Assembly: GCF_014203795.1 (NCBI RefSeq)
Contig: NZ_JACHJU010000003.1
Coordinates: 744,001 to 808,000 of the forward strand
DNA from: Streptosporangium album
Lineage (GTDB): Bacteria; Actinomycetota; Actinomycetes; Streptosporangiales; Streptosporangiaceae
Reading direction: 5' to 3'
DNA: 64,000 bases
How positions within the stretch are numbered: the first letter of the stretch is position 1; the number at the start of each line of letters is the position of its first letter. Shown in pieces: positions 16,137 through 23,493 of this stretch. A program made the position numbers and the translations under genes. The notes below the pieces were generated by a model. That model made no database searches, was not told the origin of the DNA, and saw nothing but the letters and a program-made list of their open reading frames with translations.

Positions 16137-16160
16137 ATTTGGCTACAAAGAGAGCCAAAT
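16137..16160. promoter_or_regulatory. perfect 8-bp palindrome overlapping a start codon
   Basis: ATTTGGCT (16137-16144) and AGCCAAAT (16153-16160) are exact reverse complements with an 8-base spacer. The last two bases belong to the ATG at 16159 of the CbiX-like gene. It could be an operator blocking transcription of a leaderless message, or a hairpin hiding the start codon. Confidence 0.55.
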
Positions 16161-17004
16161 GGGCCTAGAGTCCGCGCATGTGAGTGAGAGTTCCATCCTC
16201 CCCGTACGCGGACGCGCCGTCCGACCCTCCGGCCGGCACCGCAGGCCCGTGCCCTCCCAGCTCCCACCCGAGGCACCCGCCCTGGTGCTGACCACGCTCG
16301 GCGACGCGACAGGCGCCGCCGCCGAGCTGGCCGCCCTCATCCGGGGCGACCATCCGCAGATCGAGGTCCACCTGGCCGGTCTCGGCGAGGACGGCAAAGC
16401 GCTGACCGCCGGGCTTGAGGCGGCCGCCCGCGAGCGTCCCGAGGACGGCGTCGCCGCCATCGTGGTACCGCTCCTGACCGGACCGCACCCGGTCGCGGAC
16501 CGGCTGATCGCCGCCACGGTCGCCGCCAGCGGGGCATCGGTGACGGTCACCGAGCCGCTCGGGCCACACCCGCTGCTCGCCGAGGCCCTGCACATCCGCC
16601 TGGCCGAGAAAGACCTGGCGAGGGCGGACCGGATGCGGCTGCTCAACGTCTCCAGCCCGGTCGACGCGGTGATCCTCGCCACGGTCGGCGGCGAGAACGC
16701 CGCGGTGGAGGCGCAGTCGACAGCGGTGCTGCTGGCCTCCCGGCTGACGCTCCCCGTCCTGGTCGCCTCCCTTGACAGCGCTCCCGGCATCACCGACGTG
16801 GCCGAGCGGCTGCGCACCATCGGCGCCCAGCGCATCGCCCTGTCCCCGTGTGCCATAGGCCCCGAGATGGCCTCCGACCTCGCGAGCGACGCGGCGGCGG
16901 AGATCGGGGCCGACTGCGCCGACCTCCTGGGCGCGCACGGCCTCATCGCCGAACTCGCCGCCCGCGCCTACGGGAGCGTTCTGGCCGCAGACCGGCAGGT
17001 ATGA
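16159..17004 (+). CDS. sirohydrochlorin chelatase (CbiX/SirB) family protein
   Basis: A protein of about 281 residues with two CbiX-like halves: APALVLTTLGDATGAAAELAALIRG, AAIVVPLLTGPHPVADRLIAAT and GPHPLLAEALHIRL in the first, AVILATVGGENAAVEAQSTAVLLASRL and RIALSPCAIGPEM in the second. Such proteins insert Fe, Co or Ni into sirohydrochlorin on the way to sirohaem or cobalamin. The metal His is partly unclear (TTLGDA in place of HGS). No sulfite or nitrite reductase gene is adjacent. ATG 16159 lies in a palindrome; GTG 16180 is an alternative. Confidence 0.75.
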   Translation: MGLESAHVSESSILPVRGRAVRPSGRHRRPVPSQLPPEAPALVLTTLGDATGAAAELAALIRGDHPQIEVHLAGLGEDGKALTAGLEAAARERPEDGVAAIVVPLLTGPHPVADRLIAATVAASGASVTVTEPLGPHPLLAEALHIRLAEKDLARADRMRLLNVSSPVDAVILATVGGENAAVEAQSTAVLLASRLTLPVLVASLDSAPGITDVAERLRTIGAQRIALSPCAIGPEMASDLASDAAAEIGADCADLLGAHGLIAELAARAYGSVLAADRQV

Positions 17005-17036
17005 GCCGCGGACCGGCGTGAGAGGTCCCCTCCGGC

Positions 17037-17086
17037 GGGTAATGAGAACTCGTACTCACCAGGGTAATGAGAACTCGTACTCACCA
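17037..17086. promoter_or_regulatory. perfect tandem 25-bp repeat, likely operator
   Basis: Two identical 25-bp units (17037-17061 and 17062-17086) lie 14 bases before the deazaflavin reductase start. Each contains TGAGAACTCGTACTCA, an imperfect palindrome with two mismatched pairs. The pattern resembles TetR-type operators. No regulator gene is next to it. Confidence 0.6.
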
Positions 17087-17099
17087 GAGGGGACCGACC

Positions 17100-17507
17100 A
17101 TGCTGTTCGGAAAAGAACACGTTGACCGTTACCGTGCCACCGACGGTGCCGAAGGGCACGAGTGGCAGGGCACCACGGCTCTGATCCTGACCACGACGGG
17201 CCGCAAGAGCGGCGAGCAGCGGGACACCCCGCTCATCTACCAGCGCCACGGCGACGACTACCTCGTCGTGGCGTCCAAGGGCGGGGCCGACGCCCCGCCA
17301 AGCTGGTATCTCAACCTGCAGACCAACCCGGAGGTCGAGGTCCAGGTGCTGGGCGACCGGTTCAGAGCCCGGGCCCGCGTCGCCACCTCCGAGGAGAAGC
17401 CGGAACTCTGGCCGATCATGGCGGCTGCCTGGCCGGCCTACGACGAGTACCAGACGAAGACCGACCGCGATATCCCGGTGATCGTGCTGGAACGCGTCTC
17501 ATCCTGA
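17100..17507 (+). CDS. nitroreductase family deazaflavin (F420)-dependent oxidoreductase
   Basis: A 135-residue split-barrel protein of the Ddn/FDOR-A type: ALILTTTGRKSGEQRDTPLIY and YLVVASKGGADAPPSWYLNL are the two F420-binding stretches, followed by NPEVEVQVLGDRFRARARV. These enzymes reduce diverse substrates (quinones, enones, nitro compounds) with F420H2 at the membrane or in the cytoplasm. GAGGGG precedes ATG 17100. Expression is probably controlled by the tandem repeat directly upstream. Confidence 0.92.
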   Translation: MLFGKEHVDRYRATDGAEGHEWQGTTALILTTTGRKSGEQRDTPLIYQRHGDDYLVVASKGGADAPPSWYLNLQTNPEVEVQVLGDRFRARARVATSEEKPELWPIMAAAWPAYDEYQTKTDRDIPVIVLERVSS

Positions 17508-17527
17508 TCCGGCACGCTCGCCGGCTC

Positions 17528-18226
17528 TCAGGCCTCCAGCCAGACGTAACCGGCGAAACGGCCGGTCGTCCGATCCCGGCGGTGGGAGAAAAGGCCGGGG
17601 GTCTCCATGGTGCAGCGCGTGTCGTGGGTGACCTCTCCGACGCCCGCCTTGGCGAGCTGCGAGGTGATGGCGGCGCGCAGGTCGAGGGCGGGGGTGTCCT
17701 GACGGGTGATCGACCACGCCTCGGGGAGGACGGCCGCGACCTCGCCGCGCATCTCGGCGGGGACCTCGTAGCAGGTGCCGCAGGCCATCGGGCCGATCAG
17801 AGCGGTCATGTCCGCCGGCTCGGCGCCGTGCGCGGCCATCTCCGCGACCAGAGCGGGGACCACGCCGAGTACGGTGCCGGCCCGCCCGGAGTGCGCGGCC
17901 CCGACCAGGCCGGCCCGCGGGTCGGCCAGCAGGACGGGGGCGCAGTCGGCGCACAGCGCGGCCAGACCGAGACCGGGCACGTCGGTGAAGATCCCGTCCA
18001 GGGGCGGCGGGTCGTCGCCGAACGGCTCGCTCACGTATCGGACGTCGGCGCTGTGGACCTGCCGCATGAACACGACCCGGTCCAGGCCGAACTCGGCCGC
18101 GGTCATGGCCCTGTTGGTGGCGACCGCCTCCAGGTCGTCTCCCGACCCGGCTCCGAGGTTGCGGCTGCCGTACGGTCCGGCGCTGACGCCGCCGTGTCGG
18201 TCGGTGATCCTCGTTTGAACGTTCAC
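17528..18226 (-). CDS. pgeF: peptidoglycan editing factor PgeF (multi-copper polyphenol oxidoreductase fold)
   Basis: A 232-residue laccase-domain (DUF152) protein: RQVHSADV, ALCADCAPVLL and GAAHSGRAGTVLGV hold the conserved His, Cys and His. PgeF is known to remove wrongly added amino acids such as L-Ser from peptidoglycan precursors. In actinomycetes it usually sits beside ftsZ in the division cluster; here it stands alone, so it may be a second copy. GTG 18226 is chosen since VNVQTRITDRHGG is the family start; a TTG at 18280 would add 18 residues. Confidence 0.88.
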   Translation of the reverse strand: MNVQTRITDRHGGVSAGPYGSRNLGAGSGDDLEAVATNRAMTAAEFGLDRVVFMRQVHSADVRYVSEPFGDDPPPLDGIFTDVPGLGLAALCADCAPVLLADPRAGLVGAAHSGRAGTVLGVVPALVAEMAAHGAEPADMTALIGPMACGTCYEVPAEMRGEVAAVLPEAWSITRQDTPALDLRAAITSQLAKAGVGEVTHDTRCTMETPGLFSHRRDRTTGRFAGYVWLEA

Positions 18227-18312
18227 GGCCCCGACCTTACTCGCCCCAGGAACCTCCCTCTTGGGGTGTTCGTTACGCAAGTACGCAGATCCCCCGAGAG
18301 ATTGCGAGCATC

Positions 18313-18678
18313 ATGGCACAGATCGCGTATGACCGGAAGGAACAGCTCCAGCAGATCGAGAGTGCTCTGATGCCGGGTGAGCAGATCATCGCCGTCTATG
18401 ACGCCATCGGCACGGGGACCGGCTTCCTGGGCCTCACCGACAAGCGTGTGATCGTGCAGGACAAGTCCTTCGTGGGCAAGAAGATCGCCATCACGAGCAT
18501 CCCCTACAGCAAGGTCTCGGCGGTCAGCGTGGTGAGCAACAAGTCCCTCGCCGGCTCGTTCTTCTCCTCCGGGGCCATCGCCATCCACGTGGGCACCCAC
18601 ACCTACGAGGTGGAGTTCCGGGGCGACAACAAGGCCCACCACGTCCACAACGTGATCTTGCATTTCATCAGCGGCTGA
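18313..18678 (+). CDS. bacterial PH domain protein
   Basis: A 121-residue protein whose main body is one PH-like barrel: MPGEQIIAVYDAIGTGTGFLGLTDKRVIVQDKSFVGKKIAITSIPYSKVSAV. The LGLTDKRVI and SIPYSKVSAV strands are typical of the YozO/bPH_1-like family. It has no membrane segment or signal. Function is unknown in this family. It is convergent with the glycogen gene downstream. Confidence 0.8.
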   Translation: MAQIAYDRKEQLQQIESALMPGEQIIAVYDAIGTGTGFLGLTDKRVIVQDKSFVGKKIAITSIPYSKVSAVSVVSNKSLAGSFFSSGAIAIHVGTHTYEVEFRGDNKAHHVHNVILHFISG

Positions 18679-18748
18679 CCCCCTTGACGGGTCAGTCGCG
18701 CGGCGGCTCATCGGCGGGGAAGTCGGACGCGGCGGCGCCACCCGAGCT

Positions 18749-18769
18749 CGCGGCCCCACTCCGGCCGCG
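18749..18769. terminator. hairpin between convergent genes
   Basis: CGCGGCC and GGCCGCG form a 7-bp stem with a 7-base loop in the 120-bp gap between the convergent PH-domain gene and glgM. It could serve both strands. Confidence 0.4.
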
Positions 18770-18798
18770 CGCAGGTCCCGCCGGCATCACCGGCCGTG

Positions 18799-19977
18799 TC
18801 AGGGCCGCAGGACCGACCGGTAGAGATCCATCGTCCGCTCGGCGATCCGCTCCCAGGAGAAGTGCTCCACTGCCCGGACCCGCCCGGCCCTGCCCATCTC
18901 CGCGGCGAGCGCCGGGTCGGCGAGCAGCCGGTTGACCTGTGCGGCGAGGTCGGCGGCGAACCGCCCGGGGTCGTCGGGGGTGCCGTCGGCGGCGGACTGG
19001 GCGATCGGGACCAGCAGGCCGGTCGAGTCGTCGTCCACGACCTCGGGGATGCCGCCGGTGGCGGTGGCCACGACGGCGGTCTCGCAGGCCATCGCCTCCA
19101 GGTTCACGATCCCCATCGGCTCGTAGACCGACGGGCAGACGAACACGGTCGCGTGGGTGAGAATCTGGATCACCTCGGAGCGCGGGAGCATCTCCGAGAT
19201 CCAGATGACGCCCTCCCTGTCCAGTCCCCGGACGAGCGCGGTGACCTCGGCGGCGATCTCCGGAGTGTCGGGGGCTCCCGCGCAGAGCACCAGCTGGGCG
19301 TCGGGATGGAAGTCCCTGGCCGCGTGGAGCAGGTGGACCAGACCCTTCTGACGGGTGATCCGTCCCACGAACACGACGTACGGCCTGCCCACGTCGATGC
19401 CGTGCTTGACCAGGACGCCGGTGTCGTGGTCGGGGGTGTACTCGCCGGTGTCGATCCCGTTGTGGATCACGGAAACTTTTTCCGCCGCTATTTCGGGGTA
19501 GCTGGCGAGCACGTCGCGTCGCATGCCCTCCGACACCGCGATGATCGCGTCCGCGTCCGCCAGCGCGCTCCGCTCGGCCCACGACGACAGCGTGTAACCA
19601 CCGCCGAGCTGCTCGGCCTTCCACGGGCGCAGCGGCTCCAGGCTGTGCGTGGTCACCACGTGCGGCGTGCCGTACAGCATCTTCGCCACGTGACCCGCGA
19701 AGTTGGCGTACCACGTGTGGCTGTGGACCAGGTCCGCGCCCTCGCAGCCGGCCGCCATCTCAAGATCCACACCAAGGACCTGGAGTGCGGCGTTGGCCGC
19801 CTCCAGCCCAGCGGGCACCCGGTAGGCGTCGACACCGTGCTCGGGCCGTGACGCTCCGAAGCAGCGGACCCGGGCGTCTGCCAGGCCGCGCAACTCCCGG
19901 GCGAGATATTCGACATGGACGCCGGCTCCGCCGTATACCTCGGGCGGATACTCACGGCTCAGCAGATCAACGCGCAT
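18799..19977 (-). CDS. glgM: actinobacterial glycogen synthase/alpha-maltose-1-phosphate synthase
   Basis: A 392-residue GT4 glycosyltransferase: REYPPEVYGGAGVHVEYLARELR at the N-terminus, VHSHTWYANFAG, VGRITRQKGLVHLLHAA and SVYEPMGIVNLEAMACETAVVATATGG with the E-x7-E motif. This actinobacterial GlgA type was first called glycogen synthase; in mycobacteria the orthologue makes alpha-maltose 1-phosphate from ADP-glucose and glucose 1-phosphate for the GlgE pathway. It is divergent from glgC, which makes ADP-glucose, with only 48 bases between, so the pair is surely co-regulated. Confidence 0.92.
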   Translation of the reverse strand: MRVDLLSREYPPEVYGGAGVHVEYLARELRGLADARVRCFGASRPEHGVDAYRVPAGLEAANAALQVLGVDLEMAAGCEGADLVHSHTWYANFAGHVAKMLYGTPHVVTTHSLEPLRPWKAEQLGGGYTLSSWAERSALADADAIIAVSEGMRRDVLASYPEIAAEKVSVIHNGIDTGEYTPDHDTGVLVKHGIDVGRPYVVFVGRITRQKGLVHLLHAARDFHPDAQLVLCAGAPDTPEIAAEVTALVRGLDREGVIWISEMLPRSEVIQILTHATVFVCPSVYEPMGIVNLEAMACETAVVATATGGIPEVVDDDSTGLLVPIAQSAADGTPDDPGRFAADLAAQVNRLLADPALAAEMGRAGRVRAVEHFSWERIAERTMDLYRSVLRP

Positions 19978-20025
19978 GCGATCAGCCTAGTGTTTCAGCC
20001 CTGTTCGTCAGGTTAAGGTCCTGAT

Positions 20026-21252
20026 ATGAGAGTCCTCGCGATCGTGCTCGCCGGCGGTGAAGGCAAGCGGCTGATGCCGTTGACGGCTGACAGGGCCAAG
20101 CCCGCGGTGCCCTTCGGGGGGATATACCGGCTTGTCGATTTCGTGCTGTCGAACCTGGCCAACGGCCAGTACTGGCAGATCGTGGTGCTGACGCAGTACA
20201 AGAACCACAGCCTTGACCGGCACATCTCCCGGACCTGGCGGCTGTCGTCGATGCTGGGCAACTACGTCACGCCGGTCCCCGCGCAGCAGCGGCTCGGGCC
20301 GCACTGGTTCTCCGGCTCGGCCGACGCCCTGTTCCAGAACCTGAACCTGATCTACGACGAGATGCCCGACCACGTCATCGTGTTCGGGGCCGACCACATC
20401 TACCGGATGGACCCCCGGCAGATGGTGACGCAGCACATCGACTCCGGCGCCGAGGTGACCGTGGCGGCGATCCGGCAGCCGCTGACGCTGGCCGACCAGT
20501 TCGGAGTGATCGAGACCGACCCCACGGGGCGGCGGATCACGGCGTTCCGGGAGAAGCCCAAGGACGCGGTGGGCCTGCCGGACGCGCCCGACCAGGTGTA
20601 CGCGTCGATGGGCAACTACGTCTTCAAGACCCAGGCGATGCTCGACGCGCTCCGGGAGGACGCGCTCGACCCCACCAGCAAGCACGACCTCGGCGGAGAC
20701 ATCATCCCGATGATGGTGAAGTCGGGGAGCGCGGAGGTCTACGACTTCGCCGACAACGTCGTACCGGGCTCCACCGAACGGGACCGCGGCTACTGGCGTG
20801 ACGTCGGGACCCTCGACGCCTACTACGAGGCGCACATGGACCTCATCTCGGCGCATCCGGTCTTCAACCTCTACAACAACCAGTGGCCCATCTACACCGG
20901 CCATGACCCGCTCCCCCCGGCGAAGTTCGTGCACAACGACGGCGACCGGGTCGGCCGGGCGATCGACTCACTGGTCTCGGCGGGTGTGATCGTCTCCGGC
21001 GGACTGGCGGAGCGATCCATCCTCTCCCCCGGCGTGGTGCTGCACTCCCACGCCCAGGTCGAGGACTCGGTGCTGATGGGAAATGTGAAGGTGGGCCGCG
21101 GCGCCATCGTCCGCAAGGCCATCGTCGACAAGAACGTGATCATCCCGGACGGCGCCAGGATCGGCTTCGACCTCGAATACGACCGCAGCCGCTTCGCGGT
21201 GACCCGCAACGGCATCGTGGTGATCGGCAAGAACGAGATCGTCGAACGCTGA
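20026..21252 (+). CDS. glgC: glucose-1-phosphate adenylyltransferase
   Basis: A 408-residue ADP-glucose pyrophosphorylase. LAIVLAGGEGKRLMPLTADRAKPAVPFGG is the nucleotide loop, FGADHIYRMD the metal Asp, FREKPKD the sugar-phosphate Lys region, and YWRDVGTLDAYYEAHMDL the substrate site; a left-handed beta helix ends the protein (SVLMGNVKVGRGAIVRKAIVD). It makes ADP-glucose from ATP and glucose 1-phosphate, the committed step to glycogen. Divergent glgM uses its product. The 48-bp gap must contain both promoters. Confidence 0.96.
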   Translation: MRVLAIVLAGGEGKRLMPLTADRAKPAVPFGGIYRLVDFVLSNLANGQYWQIVVLTQYKNHSLDRHISRTWRLSSMLGNYVTPVPAQQRLGPHWFSGSADALFQNLNLIYDEMPDHVIVFGADHIYRMDPRQMVTQHIDSGAEVTVAAIRQPLTLADQFGVIETDPTGRRITAFREKPKDAVGLPDAPDQVYASMGNYVFKTQAMLDALREDALDPTSKHDLGGDIIPMMVKSGSAEVYDFADNVVPGSTERDRGYWRDVGTLDAYYEAHMDLISAHPVFNLYNNQWPIYTGHDPLPPAKFVHNDGDRVGRAIDSLVSAGVIVSGGLAERSILSPGVVLHSHAQVEDSVLMGNVKVGRGAIVRKAIVDKNVIIPDGARIGFDLEYDRSRFAVTRNGIVVIGKNEIVER

Positions 21253-21319
21253 CACGCGCCCCGGAATCCCGATGCTCCGTGGTGGGCGGCATCCCATAGG
21301 GCATGTGATCTGCGAACCA

Positions 21320-21369
21320 CCCGGACCGGGTCTGCCCGGTCCGGGGGCCGCCCCGGGAGCGGGGCGGCC
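21320..21369. terminator. two tandem strong hairpins
   Basis: CCCGGACCGGG pairs with CCCGGTCCGGG over a TCTG loop (21320-21345), and GGCCGCCCC pairs with GGGGCGGCC over a 6-base loop (21346-21369). They lie between convergent glgC and the coiled-coil gene and probably terminate both. Confidence 0.7.
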
Positions 21370-21383
21370 CGCGGACCGGCACG

Positions 21384-21869
21384 CTAGTTGGCCGAGGGCT
21401 TCTCCGGAAGCCGGTCGAGGATCGCCTGGAACATGGCGGCGTTCGACGTGGCCAGCGCGTCGACCCTTGTGCTCAAGTCGTCGATCCGGCCCTCCAGCTT
21501 GTCGATCCGGCCGTTCACGATCGCGAACTGGTTGTCGATCGCCGTGAACCGGTCATTGATCGCCGCGAACCGGCCGTCGATCGCCGTGAACCGGCCGTCG
21601 ATCGCCGTGAACCGGTTGTCGATCGCCGTGAACCGGTCGCGCATCTCGTCGCGGAGCAGTTCGACCTTGGTGTCGACCTCCGACACCCGGCGGTCGACCT
21701 CCGATACCCGGTTTTCGACCCGCCCGAGGCGCTCCGCCACCAGGTCCAGCCTGCCGTAGACAGGTGTCAACGCATCGTAGGCGCGGAGCGAGGCTCGCCG
21801 TCCACAATCGGTGCTGAGCACCATGAAGTCGTTCTCCAAGCGGGTTACCCGCTCCTCCGTCGTGGCCAT
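21384..21869 (-). CDS. coiled-coil protein with heptad repeats
   Basis: A 161-residue protein, almost wholly alpha-helical coiled coil (residues about 5-150). The central part repeats a seven-residue unit of the kind RFTAIDN/G five times, encoded by 21-bp tandem DNA repeats at 21535-21639, followed by GRIDKLEGRIDDLSTRVDAL. There is no membrane segment or signal. ATG 21869 has GGAGG eight bases upstream. No enzymatic role can be inferred; repeat-number change could alter the coil length. Family unknown. Confidence 0.7.
   Translation of the reverse strand: MATTEERVTRLENDFMVLSTDCGRRASLRAYDALTPVYGRLDLVAERLGRVENRVSEVDRRVSEVDTKVELLRDEMRDRFTAIDNRFTAIDGRFTAIDGRFAAINDRFTAIDNQFAIVNGRIDKLEGRIDDLSTRVDALATSNAAMFQAILDRLPEKPSAN
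21535..21639 (-). repeat. five 21-bp tandem repeats inside coding sequence
   Basis: Five head-to-tail copies of a 21-bp unit (plus-strand form TCGATCGCCGTGAACCGGYYG with few changes) encode the heptads of the coiled-coil protein. Since 21 is a multiple of three, gain or loss of copies keeps the frame. Confidence 0.85.
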
Positions 21870-22176
21870 GAGGATGTCCTCCGGATTCGAAATGCAGCGT
21901 AGCCGGGATACGCCGGTGAGGACGGGAACTGGGGCGCGGGTCCTCACGAGAAACCATCTTGGGACCTTGCGGAGCTCTCCACTTCCATCTCTCCGAGATC
22001 AGGACGAGCCGCCCCGCCATTAGGGGAGAAATCCCCTTCCAGGTAGGAAGACACGCCGGGCTGAGGGGAGAAAACCTTCCGACAGCGCAGCCGAATCGCC
22101 GTCGAACGCTCCCCCTTCTCCCTTCTCCCGAAGAATCCAATTGACGGAGTGAGCACTCACTCCGCACGATGAGTCC
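21870..22176. other. intergenic region between divergent coiled-coil and TetR genes
   Basis: No gene is seen in these 307 bases. They hold a partly repeated element, GGGGAGAAAtCCCcTTCC and GGGGAGAAAACCTTCC (near 22023-22040 and 22065-22081), and the TetR operator described separately. Confidence 0.4.
22141..22163 (+). promoter_or_regulatory. palindromic TetR operator overlapping a -35 box
   Basis: GGAGTGAG and CTCACTCC (22146-22163) form a perfect 8+8 palindrome with a CA centre, 13 bases before the TetR start. The preceding TTGACG (22141-22146) can act as a -35 box, so binding would repress the TetR-VOC unit. Confidence 0.65.
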
Positions 22177-22929
22177 ATGGAAACTCCCCCTCCCCCGCGC
22201 CGTGCGCCGGGCATGGGCCTGGAGCGGCGGCGCCATATGATCGTGCGGTCCGCCCTCCCCCTCGTCGCCGAGTACGGCGCCGCCGTCACCACCAGCCAGA
22301 TCGCCCGGGCCGCGGGGATCGGCGAGGCCACGATCTTCCGGGCGTTCACCGACAAGGACGAGCTGCTGGACGCCTGCGTGCTCGAGGCGCTCCGTCCCGA
22401 CCACGTGCTGGAGCAGCTCGCCGCGATCTCACTCGACCAGCCACTGATCGCCCGCCTGACCGAGGCCGCCGACGCCATGCAGGCGCACACGGCACGGATC
22501 GGCACCGTCCTCGGCGCCCTGCACGCCTCGGGCCGCCGTTCCCGTGACCGTCGTGCTCCGCTCTCCCCTGCGGGGGGCGTGGCCGGGGGGCCCGCGGACC
22601 ACCCGGCCACGTCCACGGAAGATACGGCCCAGAGCCCCGCGGACGGCCCGGCGGGCAAGGGAACCATGCCCGGACCTGCGGACGGGACCTCTCCCCCGGA
22701 GCAGGCGGGCAGGACTCACGGCCCGGGCCGTGAGAACTCGGCCAGGCAGACCCACGAGGCGCTGGTCGAACTGTTCGAGCCCGAGCGCGACTCGCTCCGT
22801 CTCCCCCCGGAGCGTCTGGCGGCGATCTTCCTCCACCTGATGATGTCCAGCGCCCGCCGTCCGCTGGGCGGCCCGCAGGTGAGCAACGACGACATCGTGA
22901 ACCTGTTCGTGCACGGCGCCCTGACCTGA
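22177..22929 (+). CDS. TetR family regulator with long low-complexity insert
   Basis: A 250-residue TetR-type protein. The DNA-binding domain is at residues 15-65 (RRRHMIVRSALPLVAEYGAAVTTSQIARAAGIGEATIFRAFTDKDELLDACV). The ligand domain is split by a Pro/Gly/Ala/Ser-rich insert at about 119-192, which looks disordered; the domain resumes at THEALVELFEPERDSLRLPPERLAAIFLHLMMSS. A perfect palindrome sits in its promoter, suggesting autorepression. It is followed by the VOC gene after 10 bases, a likely operon. Confidence 0.85.
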   Translation: METPPPPRRAPGMGLERRRHMIVRSALPLVAEYGAAVTTSQIARAAGIGEATIFRAFTDKDELLDACVLEALRPDHVLEQLAAISLDQPLIARLTEAADAMQAHTARIGTVLGALHASGRRSRDRRAPLSPAGGVAGGPADHPATSTEDTAQSPADGPAGKGTMPGPADGTSPPEQAGRTHGPGRENSARQTHEALVELFEPERDSLRLPPERLAAIFLHLMMSSARRPLGGPQVSNDDIVNLFVHGALT

Positions 22930-22939
22930 GAGGACCGCA

Positions 22940-23314
22940 ATGGCCGTCACCCTGAACCACACCATCGTCCCCGCCGTCGACAACGAGCGGGCCGCCCGGT
23001 TCTTCGCCGGCGTCATGGGGCTCACCTGCCTGCCGCCCGCCGGGGCGCGCGGCCACTTCATCCCCGTCCAGGTCAACGACTCCCTGACCCTCGACTACAT
23101 GACCGTCGAAGTCCCCGAGGGACACCACCTGGCCTTCGACGTGGACCCCACCACCTTCGACGAGATCCTCGCCCGGCTTCAGGAGACCGGCGTGCCGTAC
23201 GGCAACAGTCCCGCCGACCCCGCCAACGGCCGGATCGACCACCCGCTCTGCCCTCGCGGCCTGTTCTTCGTCGACGAGGCACGCAACCTCTACGAGGTGA
23301 TGTCCCCCGGATGA
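22940..23314 (+). CDS. VOC (glyoxalase/bleomycin-resistance fold) family protein
   Basis: A 124-residue VOC protein with two beta-alpha-beta-beta-beta units: LNHTIVPAVDNERAARFFAGVMGL starts the first, HHLAFDVDPTTFDEILARLQETGVPYG the second, and the end LFFVDEARNLYEVMSPG supplies the family's metal Glu. Candidate metal ligands are His7, His62 and Glu120. Members are lyases, dioxygenases or drug-binding proteins; with a TetR partner, a detoxification role is plausible. Confidence 0.85.
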   Translation: MAVTLNHTIVPAVDNERAARFFAGVMGLTCLPPAGARGHFIPVQVNDSLTLDYMTVEVPEGHHLAFDVDPTTFDEILARLQETGVPYGNSPADPANGRIDHPLCPRGLFFVDEARNLYEVMSPG

Positions 23315-23493
23315 GGGAGCGTCCCGGGGATCAGGGGAACATCGCGTCACGCGTGGCGGGACGGCCGGTCCGCGATATGGCGATGCGACGGCCGCCGGAA
23401 AGCCCGGCCCCGTCAGGGATCTTCACGGGATAGGTTCTCTCGTGACTCTCCCATGACCGTGCGGGCAGAACACCCCCAAGCAAGTGAGGCCGG

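Noticed and set aside
21535..21639. CRISPR-like array
   Set aside because: The repeats are adjacent 21-bp units without spacers and lie in a coding frame; they encode coiled-coil heptads. No CRISPR array or cas gene is seen in the window.
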